The position numbers and the translations under genes are program-made. Positions 7,735-16,697 of a stretch of 64,000 nucleotides of DNA are shown here, piece by piece (the stretch's first letter is position 1; each line of letters begins with the position of its first letter). The stretch is from the NCBI RefSeq assembly GCF_001553115.1, contig NZ_KQ960171.1, positions 81,620-145,619 on the forward strand, written 5' to 3'. Source of the stretch: Aedoeadaptatus coxii. GTDB taxonomy: Bacteria; Bacillota; Clostridia; Tissierellales; Peptoniphilaceae. The notes below the pieces were generated by a model, which saw only the letters and a list, made by a program, of their open reading frames with translations, ran no database searches and was not told where the DNA came from.

Positions 7735-8524
7735 TCTGTTGACGGCGGAAGGGAAAGCATCCCTCCTGGCCAAGTGGGAAAAAGAGGGCGGCCTCAGCGG
7801 CAATACTTTAAAAGTGATCGCCTGCATTTTTATGTTTATCGATCATTTGAGCCAAGGGGTGGCGCTGAATTCCATCGATTTCCGCGTCACCGACAGCTTG
7901 AATTCCTGGGGACTCCCCATGATTTGGGGCATCCCTTTTCCCCAGACACTGGCGACCATCGGCACGCTTTTCGGGCGCATCGCCTTTCCCATTTTCTGCT
8001 TTTTGCTGGTACAGGGCGTCTTGCTGAGCAGGGATTACAAAAAACAAATCCTTCGGCTCTTGGTCTTCGCCTTGATATCGGAAATTCCCTTCGACTTATG
8101 TTGCTCGGGCACGCCCCTTTACTGGGATCACCAAAACGTGTTCTTTGAATTGGCTTTCGGCGCCGCCACCGTGGCCATACTTCGCAAAATGGAAGATCGC
8201 TTTCAGGGAAGAAAAAAGAGTTTACTTCAAGCCCTCTTCTTTATCTTGATAGCTGTTTTATGCGAGTTACTCAACTTCGATTACGGTCTCGCCGGCATTA
8301 TCGCCATCGTACTTTTTTATTTGGCGGCGTGGAGCAGGAAGCGAACCATGGCCATGGGGCTTTTCGGCTTTCTCTTTGAAGCCCCTCTCTACGGTATGGT
8401 ATACTTGTCCCTACCGCTGATACACGCTTACAACGGCAAGCGGGGCAGGGGAAGCCGCTACGGCTTTTACATTTTTTACCCCGGCCATCTCTTGCTTTTA
8501 TATTTACTATCCCTTTGGATATAG
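7727..8524 (+). CDS. TraX-family membrane protein
   Basis: A polytopic membrane protein of 265 residues. After a short N-terminal tail the pattern LSGNTLKVIACIFMFIDHL (24-42) is the hallmark of TraX, which acetylates F-pilin in E. coli. Firmicute members are chromosomal and their substrate is unknown. About eight hydrophobic segments are visible; the C-terminus carries the YNGKRG and FYPGHLL patterns of the family. It overlaps the CDF gene by 8 bases and is followed 21 bases later by the ABC exporter, so all three are likely cotranscribed. Acylation of a surface molecule is plausible but inferred. Confidence 0.8.
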   Translation: MNSLLTAEGKASLLAKWEKEGGLSGNTLKVIACIFMFIDHLSQGVALNSIDFRVTDSLNSWGLPMIWGIPFPQTLATIGTLFGRIAFPIFCFLLVQGVLLSRDYKKQILRLLVFALISEIPFDLCCSGTPLYWDHQNVFFELAFGAATVAILRKMEDRFQGRKKSLLQALFFILIAVLCELLNFDYGLAGIIAIVLFYLAAWSRKRTMAMGLFGFLFEAPLYGMVYLSLPLIHAYNGKRGRGSRYGFYIFYPGHLLLLYLLSLWI

Positions 8525-8545
8525 CTGAAACGAAAGGAGAATGTA

Positions 8546-10300
8546 TTGTTTAAAAAATTTGACGTCATCAAACCTTACTTTGCAACGTACAAAGGCATTT
8601 TGCTGACCGATTTATTTTGCGCAGGGCTCACCACCGTGTCGGAAATTATTTTACCGATTATTTTACGGTATATGACCAACTTAGGCTCGAAAGATATCGG
8701 CCTGATTACGCCGACCCTTATTGGACGGCTCGCCCTATTATTTTTAGTCATTAAGGCCGTCGAAATCGTCGCCGCCTATTACATGACCAGTATCGGCCAC
8801 ATGATGGGCGCCAATATCGAAAAAGATATGCGCCGCGACGTTTATAACCATTTGCAGACATTAAGTGCGTCTTTTTATAACGACACCCAAGTCGGCCAAA
8901 TCATGAGCCGCATTACCAACGATCTTTTCGATATTACGGAATTTTCCCACCACGCGCCGGAAGAATACTTCATCTTCATCGTAAAAGTCGTGACGACCTT
9001 TATTATTTTGGCGTCGGTTCATTTAAAACTCACCCTTATCCTCTACATCATGATTCCCGTTATGCTCATTGCGGCGCGGAAATTCCGCATTCGCATGCTC
9101 ATCGCACAGCGTAAACAGCGGGCCATGATGGGGGATTTAAACGCCACCATCGAAGATTCCATCTCCGGCATTCGGGTGACGAAATCCTTCGCCAACGAAG
9201 ACATCGAAAAGAAACGCTTCGACGACGAAAACATGCGCTTCTTGGAAACCAAGCGGGAATACTACAAAGCCATGGCGGGCTTTAACGCTGTCACCCGTAA
9301 CTTCGACGGCATTATGTACCTTATCGTCATTATTGCCGGCGGCTGGTGCATGATGCGGGGAGACATTCTTCCCGGCGACATGATCGTCTACATTATGTAC
9401 GTTACCACCATGGTGGCGTCGGTTCGCCGCATTATCGATTTTACGGAAACTTTCCAAAAAGGCACCACGGGTATCGAACGCTTCCGGGACATTATGTCCA
9501 CCGAAAGCGAAATCAGAAACAAAAAAGACGCCGTGGAATTAAAAAACCCCGAAGGAGACATCGTCTTCGACAACGTGGATTTCGCCTACGAAGGCAAGAC
9601 ACAGGTTTTGGAAAACTTTAATCTTCACGTATCCCCCGGCGAAAACGTGGCCCTCGTCGGCCCCTCCGGCGCAGGAAAGACGACGATCTGCAATCTCATT
9701 CCCCGCTTCTACGACGTAGACAAAGGCGCGGTAAAAGTTGACGGCTACGACGTGCGAGATTTGACGCTGGAAAGCTTGCGCAACAATATCGGCATGGTGC
9801 AACAAGATGTGTACCTCTTTAACACCAACATTATGGAAAACATTCGCTACGGCAAACCCGGCGCCAGCGACAGAGACGTCATGGAAGCGGCGAAACTTGC
9901 CAACGCTTATGATTTCATCATGGAGTTGGAAAACGGCTTTAAAACCCACGTAGGGGAAAAAGGCGTTAAACTTTCCGGCGGACAAAAACAGCGTATCTCT
10001 ATCGCCCGCGTGTTCTTAAAAAATCCCGCGATCTTAATACTGGACGAGGCCACCTCGGCGCTGGATAACGAAAGCGAAATGATCATACAAAGTTCATTAG
10101 ACGAATTAACCAAAGGTCGCACAACCCTCACCATCGCCCACCGCCTTTCCACAGTGGAAGCGGCGGATACCATCCTCGTTATGGAAAAAGAAAAAGGCAT
10201 CGTGGAACAGGGAAATCACGAAGAGCTCATGGCGCAAAAAGGACTTTATTATTACCTTTACACCAAGGGCGGCGATCTCGTGGAAAACTTCGAAAAATAA
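8546..10300 (+). CDS. ABC exporter, fused TMD-NBD half-transporter
   Basis: A type I ABC exporter subunit with about six TM helices (15-305) and one ATPase domain (about 335-575). Walker A is GPSGAGKTT, the signature LSGGQKQR, Walker B ILDEATSAL and the H-loop AHRLS. It starts at TTG 8546 with AGGAGA five bases upstream; the ATG at 8541 is out of frame. Only one half-transporter gene is present, so it probably works as a homodimer. The substrate cannot be read; lipid or multidrug export is usual in the family. A strong terminator follows 3 bases after the stop. Confidence 0.9.
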   Translation: MFKKFDVIKPYFATYKGILLTDLFCAGLTTVSEIILPIILRYMTNLGSKDIGLITPTLIGRLALLFLVIKAVEIVAAYYMTSIGHMMGANIEKDMRRDVYNHLQTLSASFYNDTQVGQIMSRITNDLFDITEFSHHAPEEYFIFIVKVVTTFIILASVHLKLTLILYIMIPVMLIAARKFRIRMLIAQRKQRAMMGDLNATIEDSISGIRVTKSFANEDIEKKRFDDENMRFLETKREYYKAMAGFNAVTRNFDGIMYLIVIIAGGWCMMRGDILPGDMIVYIMYVTTMVASVRRIIDFTETFQKGTTGIERFRDIMSTESEIRNKKDAVELKNPEGDIVFDNVDFAYEGKTQVLENFNLHVSPGENVALVGPSGAGKTTICNLIPRFYDVDKGAVKVDGYDVRDLTLESLRNNIGMVQQDVYLFNTNIMENIRYGKPGASDRDVMEAAKLANAYDFIMELENGFKTHVGEKGVKLSGGQKQRISIARVFLKNPAILILDEATSALDNESEMIIQSSLDELTKGRTTLTIAHRLSTVEAADTILVMEKEKGIVEQGNHEELMAQKGLYYYLYTKGGDLVENFEK

Positions 10301-10303
10301 AAG

Positions 10304-10326
10304 AGTCTGCTTCGGCAGACTTTTTT
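10304..10326 (+). terminator. Terminator with TTCG tetraloop after the ABC exporter
   Basis: Arms AGTCTGC (10304-10310) and GCAGACT (10315-10321) around TTCG, then T-run to 10326. Confidence 0.92.
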
Positions 10327-10333
10327 AGTGGAT

Positions 10334-10362
10334 TTGACAAGGGGAAAAAAACAAGATACTCT
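10334..10362 (+). promoter_or_regulatory. tmRNA promoter
   Basis: A perfect -35 TTGACA (10334-10339) is followed 17 bases later by TACTCT (10357-10362), or GATACT (10355-10360) at 15 bases. The tmRNA 5' end lies 13-15 bases further on. Confidence 0.65.
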
Positions 10363-10374
10363 ATTACTACCTAC

Positions 10375-10724
10375 GGGGACGAATTGGCTTCGACGGGGAT
10401 TCGGAATCCGAGGTAGCAAGCCGTTGATGAGTCAGGCAACGTAAAAATGGCTCAAAAAATTAAATGCTAACGAAAATAATTTAGCACTAGCAGCGTAATT
10501 ACCCTGCTCACGGAACTAAGAGGACCACGGCTTAGGGAAGTGTCAAATAAGTGGTGAAACGCGTGCGGCCAAGCTTTGCCCCGTACGTGGAATCCATGAA
10601 GCTACTTTATGACGACCTTTTGTTTTTCTTTTCGTCATAGGGGAAACTTAAAGAAAAACTGAGCTTGGAGACACCTCGGTGGAAGAGTTCTCGGACGCGG
10701 GTTCGACCCCCGCCGTCTCCACCA
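10375..10724 (+). ncRNA. ssrA: tmRNA (SsrA), tag ANENNLALAA
   Basis: Transfer-messenger RNA that frees stalled ribosomes and tags the unfinished peptide. The 5' end GGGGACG (10375-10381) pairs with CGTCTCC (10714-10720) to make the acceptor stem; discriminator A and CCA follow at 10721-10724. The 5' domain has the typical GAATTGGCTTCGACGG stretch and the 3' domain the GGTTCGA T-loop. The tag ORF is GCT at 10466 to TAA at 10498, encoding ANENNLALAA, with the LALAA end seen in many Firmicutes. Length 350 bases is normal for a one-piece tmRNA. smpB is not in the window. Confidence 0.97.
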
Positions 10725-10728
10725 AAAA

Positions 10729-10757
10729 AGCCGGATTGCAAAAGCAGTCCGGCTTTT
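10729..10757 (+). terminator. Terminator of tmRNA
   Basis: Long hairpin with outer arms AGCCGGA (10729-10735) and TCCGGCT (10748-10754), inner TTGC/GCAG pairs and loop AAAA, then T-run. Its core recurs after tRNA-Val at 23148-23169. Confidence 0.92.
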
Positions 10758-10847
10758 AAAATGCCCTTAAAAGTTATTTGGATAGCGTTCTAAATTTAAA
10801 AAATGGGTTTTAGAGAGAAAACGAGGGACGATCCTAAATGTAATTTG

Positions 10848-10935
10848 CGAAAATGGGCATTTTCGAAAATAAGAGATGGAATAAATAGCTCTTATTTACG
10901 AAAAAGAGGTATTTTTAAAAATACAATGGTATAAT
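10848..10935 (+). promoter_or_regulatory. Three palindromes and extended -10 promoter before fic
   Basis: Palindrome 1: CGAAAATG (10848-10855) with CATTTTCG (10858-10865). Palindrome 2: AAATAAGAG (10867-10875) with CTCTTATTT (10889-10897). Palindrome 3: a perfect 16-mer at 10909-10924, GTATTTTT joined to AAAAATAC. An extended -10 TGGTATAAT (10927-10935) follows, with palindrome 3 sitting across the -35 position. No -35 match is seen. The arrangement suggests a repressed or activated promoter; the regulator is unknown. Confidence 0.5.
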
Positions 10936-10981
10936 TAAATCAATTTCAATGAAAAGCAGATCGTTGTGAGGAGGTGATTCT

Positions 10982-12202
10982 ATGATGTATTTACACAAAG
11001 TGTTTTATGCCGATAAAAAGGATTATGAGTCCGTGCATAAAAGCCGTTTTGATTTTGAAGAGACACTGAAAACAAAACTGTATATAAAGCCCTATGGCCA
11101 CGAAGAAATCTATCAACTTTACTACGTATATAATCGCGAGACGGCACGTTTCATCGATCGTATTCGGCAAAACGACACCATTCTAAATGATTTACAAAGT
11201 AAATTACCTGTCGTCGCGCAGAGGGCATTTTTAGTCGAGATCATTTCCGCCGAACTTCAGAGCACCAATGAGCTGGAAGGCGTGCAGTCCAGCAAAGATG
11301 AAATCGCGGAAACTACACGTAAGCGTGTGACATCGGGGCATAGGGGAAGCGAGCGCTTTTCAAGTATGATCAACTCTTATTTTCTGCTAAAAGATTCTCT
11401 GAAAGCGCCCAAAGATTTAGGGGATATTCGAAAGATTTACGATGAAGTAACAGCGGGAGAAATTAAGGCATCCGATCGACCGGATGGGCATTACTTTAGA
11501 AAAGACGCGGTATACGTTCAAAAAATGAATGCAGTGGACGGCGAAGTTATCCATCGAGGGATCCTCGGCGAAGCTGAAATCGAAAGGGAAGTGCTTCAGC
11601 TTCTCGGTTTTATCTCCGACGAACGTATCGATTTATTGTTGAGAATCGCCATCGCTCATTACTACTTCGGTTACATTCATCCATTTTACGATGGAAACGG
11701 CCGCGTCAGCCGATTTATAAGCAGTCTGTATTTAGTCGAAAAATATAATTACCTGACCGCCATGTCCTTGGCGCGGGGCTCGTGGATAAAGAAAAGAGAT
11801 TACTATAAGGCGTTTAGCACGACGAACTTGCCTCAAAGTCGAGGGGAAATGAATTACTTCATCAATTCATTTTTAAAACTGCTCATTGCCGGGCAGGAAG
11901 ACATCATCGACTACCTTAATCGAAATCTGGATAAATTAAACCGAGCGGAAGCGTGCATTGAAGAATGTGAATTAGAAACGAAATTCAAGAGGAGTGCCGT
12001 GTTAATCTTGGCTCAAAATTACCACTTTGATTACAATTCGGGCATTGAGCGGCGAGAGCTTATGGATTTTTTCAATGAAGAAATCAGTGACTATAAAGGG
12101 GCACAGGAACTCGATGAATTAGAAAAAAGCGGCTACATCAAACGAATTAAGAGTCGCCCCGTAACCTATGTTTTAGGCGACACCTTTTTGCAAAAATTAT
12201 AA
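10982..12202 (+). CDS. Fic/DOC-family protein (AMP transferase), class II
   Basis: Fic enzymes move AMP (or other phosphate groups) from a nucleotide to a hydroxyl on a target protein. The full core motif HPFYDGNGRVSR is at 233-244. An inhibitory motif of the form (S/T)xxxE(G/N) is at T95-G100 (TNELEG) in the N-terminal helix, which places it in class II with built-in self-inhibition by Glu99. A C-terminal helical/winged-helix-like part (about 325-406) is usual for DUF4172-lacking Firmicute Fic proteins. The start has AGGAGGTGA upstream. No antitoxin gene is next to it, as expected when inhibition is internal. It stands alone between tmRNA and a terminator. Confidence 0.9.
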   Translation: MMYLHKVFYADKKDYESVHKSRFDFEETLKTKLYIKPYGHEEIYQLYYVYNRETARFIDRIRQNDTILNDLQSKLPVVAQRAFLVEIISAELQSTNELEGVQSSKDEIAETTRKRVTSGHRGSERFSSMINSYFLLKDSLKAPKDLGDIRKIYDEVTAGEIKASDRPDGHYFRKDAVYVQKMNAVDGEVIHRGILGEAEIEREVLQLLGFISDERIDLLLRIAIAHYYFGYIHPFYDGNGRVSRFISSLYLVEKYNYLTAMSLARGSWIKKRDYYKAFSTTNLPQSRGEMNYFINSFLKLLIAGQEDIIDYLNRNLDKLNRAEACIEECELETKFKRSAVLILAQNYHFDYNSGIERRELMDFFNEEISDYKGAQELDELEKSGYIKRIKSRPVTYVLGDTFLQKL

Positions 12203-12220
12203 TCTAATAGATTCAATGGA

Positions 12221-12240
12221 ACCACCTTCGGGTGGTTTTT
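12221..12240 (+). terminator. Terminator of fic
   Basis: Arms ACCACC (12221-12226) and GGTGGT (12231-12236) around TTCG, then T-run. Confidence 0.88.
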
Positions 12241-12264
12241 ATTTGTCCCATAGATTTTCTCAAC

Positions 12265-12291
12265 AAAAAAGGGAGTACGTCATGTACTCCC
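12265..12291 (-). terminator. Terminator of the SLH protein gene
   Basis: Arms GGGAGTAC (12271-12278) and GTACTCCC (12284-12291); on the minus strand six T follow. Confidence 0.9.
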
Positions 12292-12305
12292 TAAAAAATT
12301 ATTTT

Positions 12306-15300
12306 TTATTTGCTGCTAATAGCCGTCAGAATATCGTTATAAGCCCAGTGATTTTCTTTTAAATCCACGAAGGGATTGGCTACCTTGGGTTTGTTGGAAA
12401 GCTTAAAGGTGCGATTGATCATAGCAATAGATTCCGCACGTGTAATCTGTGCTTCCGGACGGAAGGTATGGTTTCCATAGCCTTTGACGATATTTTGGGC
12501 GAATGCCTTGTCGATCGCGCTCTTTGCCCAGTTGTTTGCCGTGTCCGCAAAGGGATTGGCGACAGATTCATCACTTAAGAAGTAAGAGAGAAGTTGAGCA
12601 AATTCTGCACGTGTAATGGCTTGATCGGGTTTAAAGGTTCCATCGGGATAGCCCTTCATATAGCCCGCTTCGACTACAGCGTTAATCGATGCATTATACC
12701 AGCCGTCGGCATCTGTAAAAGCAGGTTTCGATTGATTGGCAGTGGATAAATTGCGAAGTTTCGCTAAAGTAGAGGCCGCTTCTGCTCGGGTCATGGATTT
12801 TTCCGGGCGGAAAGTATGGTCCGGGTAACCGGAAACGTAGCCCTTTGTGGGAGCCGCTGTCTCTTCTTTTTTATCTTCGGGTTTTTCCGCCGGTTTCGTA
12901 ACATTCTTCGTCGTTGCGACGGGGGTTAACGTGTAGCCGGTGTCGGAAACCGTGTTTGAAGAATCGGGTACTTGGGGCGTAACGGGTTTCGACGGTTCGG
13001 CAGGTTTTTCCGGAGCCTTAGCTCTTCCGTAAACCAAGACGATTTCGCCCTTTTTGTTTTTCAGTTGCTTAACAGTTTTGCCGTCATAATATGCCGGGCC
13101 GTAATCATTTGGGCCGGTCTTGCCCTTTACGATTTCGTCGGTGTCGGCAACTTTATAGCCTTCAAAGTCTTTTACGAAGCCGTCTTTATCTCTCAGAGGC
13201 AAAAGCTTTTGAAGATCACAGGGGTGGAGATGGTTGTAAGCTTTGATTTTTTCAGGAGCGACGATGTCCTTGCCGTCTTTATCCACGTGGCGAACGGTGA
13301 CGTCGGTGAGGAACGATTTCAGATTTTTCTTCGAATCTTCGTTGTCGAAGCGAACATTGGCGGTGACGGTGACTTTGCTGTCGAAGTTTACGCCGTCGGG
13401 GGCGACTTCATATTTAAAGACAGTACCTTTATCCTTGTCGTTCCAATTGTCCGGTTGATAGCCCCGGGGAAGAATAACTTCCATAAGCATATTGTTGCCT
13501 TTGCCCGTCATGCCCGGTGTACCGCCGTGAATGGCGTCGAGCATGGTCATGAGGATGCGGGTGCCGCTGTCTTGAGTGGCGTCGTAAATCGGCGACCAGT
13601 AGACGCCGTTTTTGTCGATGAGACGAAGACGGGTGTGGTCGGCATTTAAATTGGCGCCGTAGATCCAAACCAAAGTCTTCTTAGATTCCTGTCCCGTAGG
13701 CAAATTGGTGTGGGTAATATCCCCGTCGTCCGCATTGCCGTAGGATTGAATTTGCATAAAGTCGATTTGCGGTGCATTGACATCTGCATTTTTCGGCAGA
13801 ACCGAAACCACCATGCGGCGGAAGCGGTTTTGCATATTGGAAACTTCCGAGGAGTATTGCACGCCGTCGGTGGAGACGAGGATGCTGTAACTTTGTACGC
13901 GATCCGTCGTGTTTTCAGGAGCGGTAAAAGCAATGGTTTTTTCGTTGGCGCTGCCTGTAATATTTGTCGGGACTTTAAGTTCGGTTTTTTTCTTATTATT
14001 TTTCAGAATTTTTACCTTCAAATCGTCGGGAAGGTTGTAGCCTTTAAGCTTCAGGACGACCTTTCCGCCGGCGGATTCAAGTTTATAGCCTTCGACAAAC
14101 TTGGCGTCTTCGATATAAGGACCGTCTTTTTGAATGATGGATTCAAAGGCTTTATTTTCTTTCTCTCTGTTTTCCTTTTTATTGAAGAGCTTAAACGTAC
14201 GACCATCGACTACCAGCTTATAGGATTTCCTATCCTTAAAAATCGGATTCTTAAAGTCGATGCGCAGCGTATTGCCGTCGAAGGAAATCGTGTCCTCAGC
14301 GGTGAGGTGGATTTTGTCACTTCCTGCGAGAATATGCACATTCTTTAAAATAGAATGGGTGCGCGCTTCTTCTACCGGTTCGTGGAAGTCGACGACGAGA
14401 GTATCGTTGTCGATCGTAAAGACTTTCTTAGGTTCGAGGGCTTCCGTTTCGCGATTGGAACCTTCCGATGTTTGGAAAATGGTTTTTTCGGCGAAGTTGG
14501 TTCCGTCAACGGAAGCCTTAAAGACGAATGTTGTGTCCTTATCTACTTTCGGGAAGGTGAAGGGAGCGGATAGTGCTATACCCTCTCCTGCGAATTTGTC
14601 GGTCATGTAGTCGGCGAGCTTGACTTCCTTTTCCACGCCATTTTCTACTTTATACAGCTTCGTGACGGGGGTTGCCTTGTCCAGATCCGTACCCTTAATG
14701 GTGACGGTTGTATCGCCACCTGCCAGGGACAGTTGGTCGTTGGTGGCAGAAATTTCTTCGATTTTTGCATTAACGGCTTCCCCGGCAGCTTGGGTAAAGG
14801 TGGCCAACTGATCCTTTTGGAAGACGGTGTCACTTCCCGTGGCGTTAAAGGTCACCTTGTAAACGACCGTAGAGGCTTTTCCGTTTTTGGGGAAGGTGAT
14901 GTTTACGGTTTTCGTTAAACCATCTCCAGCTACGGAGTAATTAATGTTGTCGACCACCTTGTCATCAGCAGTTATACGAAGCTTGACATTGGAAGGAGCC
15001 GTTTTCGGAGAAACGACGATGTCAAAACTTTTTTTCTCTCCCGTATTAGGAATATTTCCATCAAACGGTTTTATCATTACAATTTTTGACTCTTTCACGA
15101 CCGGGGGCGTCGTCGCCTTCTTTGCCACGGTAATGGTGGCCGTCTTCGCTTGTGCGTCCTTTTCCGCTTTGGCTTCCACGGTGTAGACGACGTCTTTTTC
15201 CGTTTCGTTCTTCGGAAGGGCGAGGGTGAAGTTAAGATCGTCTTTTGCGACGGGCGTAAGGTCAGATACAGGCGTATCGCCTTTTTTCACCGTCCATTGA

Positions 15301-16508
15301 ATATCACTTGCCTTGGCATTTTCCGCCGTGACGTCTAAGGTGACATTGCCGCCGGCAGTCGGTAGGCTTACGGGATCTGCAGTTAAGCCTTTCACTGTCG
15401 GTACAGCAGGTGCGACCGGTCCATCTTCTGTCGTGACGACGACATTTCCTTTAACGAACTTACTCGTGTCGTTTTTCAAGAAAAACTTCATTAAATATTT
15501 TTGTTCGGCGTCTGATGTATTTGCGGGAATGATTAGAGTAGTTTTTAAGCCGTCAGACGTTTTTGTCCATGTTATGGGAATATTTTTTTTGCCTTCGCCT
15601 TTTACAAAAATAGAGGGCGTAATATCCGTCGTTTCCAAGTTGTCGCCTGTCAGTATCACGACTACATCGCCGCCGGTCTTAGGAAGACTTGTCGGTTCGA
15701 TGGTGATGCCCGTTAAAGTCTTTTCGGTGGTTGCGGCGGCAGACTTTGCCTTTATCGTCATGGTGACGGTTTGGCTGGAGCCGTCTTCTGCTGTGAAGGT
15801 CGTCTTGTAAACAATATCTTCATTTTCCAGTGCCTCGGGCATCCATGCAGACGCTGATACTTGTGTAGAGTCGAAAGCAAACAGTCCCCATTTAATATCC
15901 GGTGCCTCGGCAGGCGTCTTTGTCGTTGTAACAGCAATATTGTCTTTGGTTAAATTGGCTCCGTATAAGTTGACACGTGATGACCGTGCGGTGTCCGTAG
16001 CAGCAAAGGTAAAGTTATCTGGGTTCACTTGCGTAAGTGTAGAGGTGGCCGTGTTCTTTGCCTTTACCGTAATGGTAATGACGTTCTTCGCATCATACTT
16101 TTCGTCTGCTTTTTCCTTAATATAGAATTTATAAACTACATCCTTGGTCGTTTCGTTTTTCGGCAGGTGACCGGAATACTCAATGCCGTGCATAGATTGA
16201 CCGTCTTGCGTGTTGATCGAATCAAACTTGTAGTCCGAAAGGACAGCACCGTCTTTAAGTACGACGACGTCCATGGCTTCCTTCGCAACGTCTTTCGAGT
16301 CGTAGCGGAATTTAATAAAGCCGCCAATCGAAGACAGCGTACCTTCTTTGCCATTTTCGACTTTCGGGTTCGGTGTTTCCAAAATCGTTTGGTATTTTGC
16401 ATTTCCGCCCGTTTCCGGCGCAGCACTTTGAGCAAATACATTTGCCGTGGGAACGGTGCTCGTCAGAAAGAGCAAGAGGGCCATTAATAGGACCAATGTT
16501 CGTTTCAT
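12306..16508 (-). CDS. Large S-layer-homology surface protein with repeated Ig-like domains
   Basis: A 1400-residue secreted protein held to the wall by SLH domains. A signal peptide (1-27, ending NVFAQS) is followed by a long array of Ig-like units. A repeated motif of the type LP-x-x-GG-D/N-V followed by G-x-N/D-L recurs at least five times (about 272, 380, 480, 595 and 805). A later part contains a MucBP-like segment with VTVRHVDKDGKDI (about 1105). A Pro/Lys-rich spacer (about 1170-1215) leads to the C-terminal SLH block with three TRAE motifs. The block begins and ends with half-units, so it forms three SLH repeats in permuted register; the very end is WAYNDIL. SLH domains bind pyruvylated wall polymer. 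The ribosome site is AAGGAGG. Adhesion or matrix binding is inferred. Confidence 0.92.
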   Translation of the reverse strand: MKRTLVLLMALLLFLTSTVPTANVFAQSAAPETGGNAKYQTILETPNPKVENGKEGTLSSIGGFIKFRYDSKDVAKEAMDVVVLKDGAVLSDYKFDSINTQDGQSMHGIEYSGHLPKNETTKDVVYKFYIKEKADEKYDAKNVITITVKAKNTATSTLTQVNPDNFTFAATDTARSSRVNLYGANLTKDNIAVTTTKTPAEAPDIKWGLFAFDSTQVSASAWMPEALENEDIVYKTTFTAEDGSSQTVTMTIKAKSAAATTEKTLTGITIEPTSLPKTGGDVVVILTGDNLETTDITPSIFVKGEGKKNIPITWTKTSDGLKTTLIIPANTSDAEQKYLMKFFLKNDTSKFVKGNVVVTTEDGPVAPAVPTVKGLTADPVSLPTAGGNVTLDVTAENAKASDIQWTVKKGDTPVSDLTPVAKDDLNFTLALPKNETEKDVVYTVEAKAEKDAQAKTATITVAKKATTPPVVKESKIVMIKPFDGNIPNTGEKKSFDIVVSPKTAPSNVKLRITADDKVVDNINYSVAGDGLTKTVNITFPKNGKASTVVYKVTFNATGSDTVFQKDQLATFTQAAGEAVNAKIEEISATNDQLSLAGGDTTVTIKGTDLDKATPVTKLYKVENGVEKEVKLADYMTDKFAGEGIALSAPFTFPKVDKDTTFVFKASVDGTNFAEKTIFQTSEGSNRETEALEPKKVFTIDNDTLVVDFHEPVEEARTHSILKNVHILAGSDKIHLTAEDTISFDGNTLRIDFKNPIFKDRKSYKLVVDGRTFKLFNKKENREKENKAFESIIQKDGPYIEDAKFVEGYKLESAGGKVVLKLKGYNLPDDLKVKILKNNKKKTELKVPTNITGSANEKTIAFTAPENTTDRVQSYSILVSTDGVQYSSEVSNMQNRFRRMVVSVLPKNADVNAPQIDFMQIQSYGNADDGDITHTNLPTGQESKKTLVWIYGANLNADHTRLRLIDKNGVYWSPIYDATQDSGTRILMTMLDAIHGGTPGMTGKGNNMLMEVILPRGYQPDNWNDKDKGTVFKYEVAPDGVNFDSKVTVTANVRFDNEDSKKNLKSFLTDVTVRHVDKDGKDIVAPEKIKAYNHLHPCDLQKLLPLRDKDGFVKDFEGYKVADTDEIVKGKTGPNDYGPAYYDGKTVKQLKNKKGEIVLVYGRAKAPEKPAEPSKPVTPQVPDSSNTVSDTGYTLTPVATTKNVTKPAEKPEDKKEETAAPTKGYVSGYPDHTFRPEKSMTRAEAASTLAKLRNLSTANQSKPAFTDADGWYNASINAVVEAGYMKGYPDGTFKPDQAITRAEFAQLLSYFLSDESVANPFADTANNWAKSAIDKAFAQNIVKGYGNHTFRPEAQITRAESIAMINRTFKLSNKPKVANPFVDLKENHWAYNDILTAISSK

Positions 16509-16662
16509 AGTTCCTCCTTTTTTGTCGCCTATGCGACGGTATCAATACTTTCTTATTATACGTCAGGAGTCAAATTATTTTTTCAAACTTAAAAATAATA
16601 GAAAAATAAAATATAGATAAGTGTATGATTGAAAAAATCTATGGTTAGTTAAGGAAGGCATT

Positions 16663-16687
16663 AAAAAAGCGATGATTGAACATCGCT
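16663..16687 (-). terminator. Terminator of the acyltransferase gene
   Basis: Arms AGCGATG (16668-16674) and CATCGCT (16681-16687); the minus strand continues with TTTTTT. Confidence 0.85.
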
Positions 16688-16697
16688 CTTGCTATTT

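Noticed and set aside
12972..15810. Several plus-strand ORFs of 100-225 codons inside the SLH gene
   Set aside because: They are antisense shadows of a long, clearly coding minus-strand frame.
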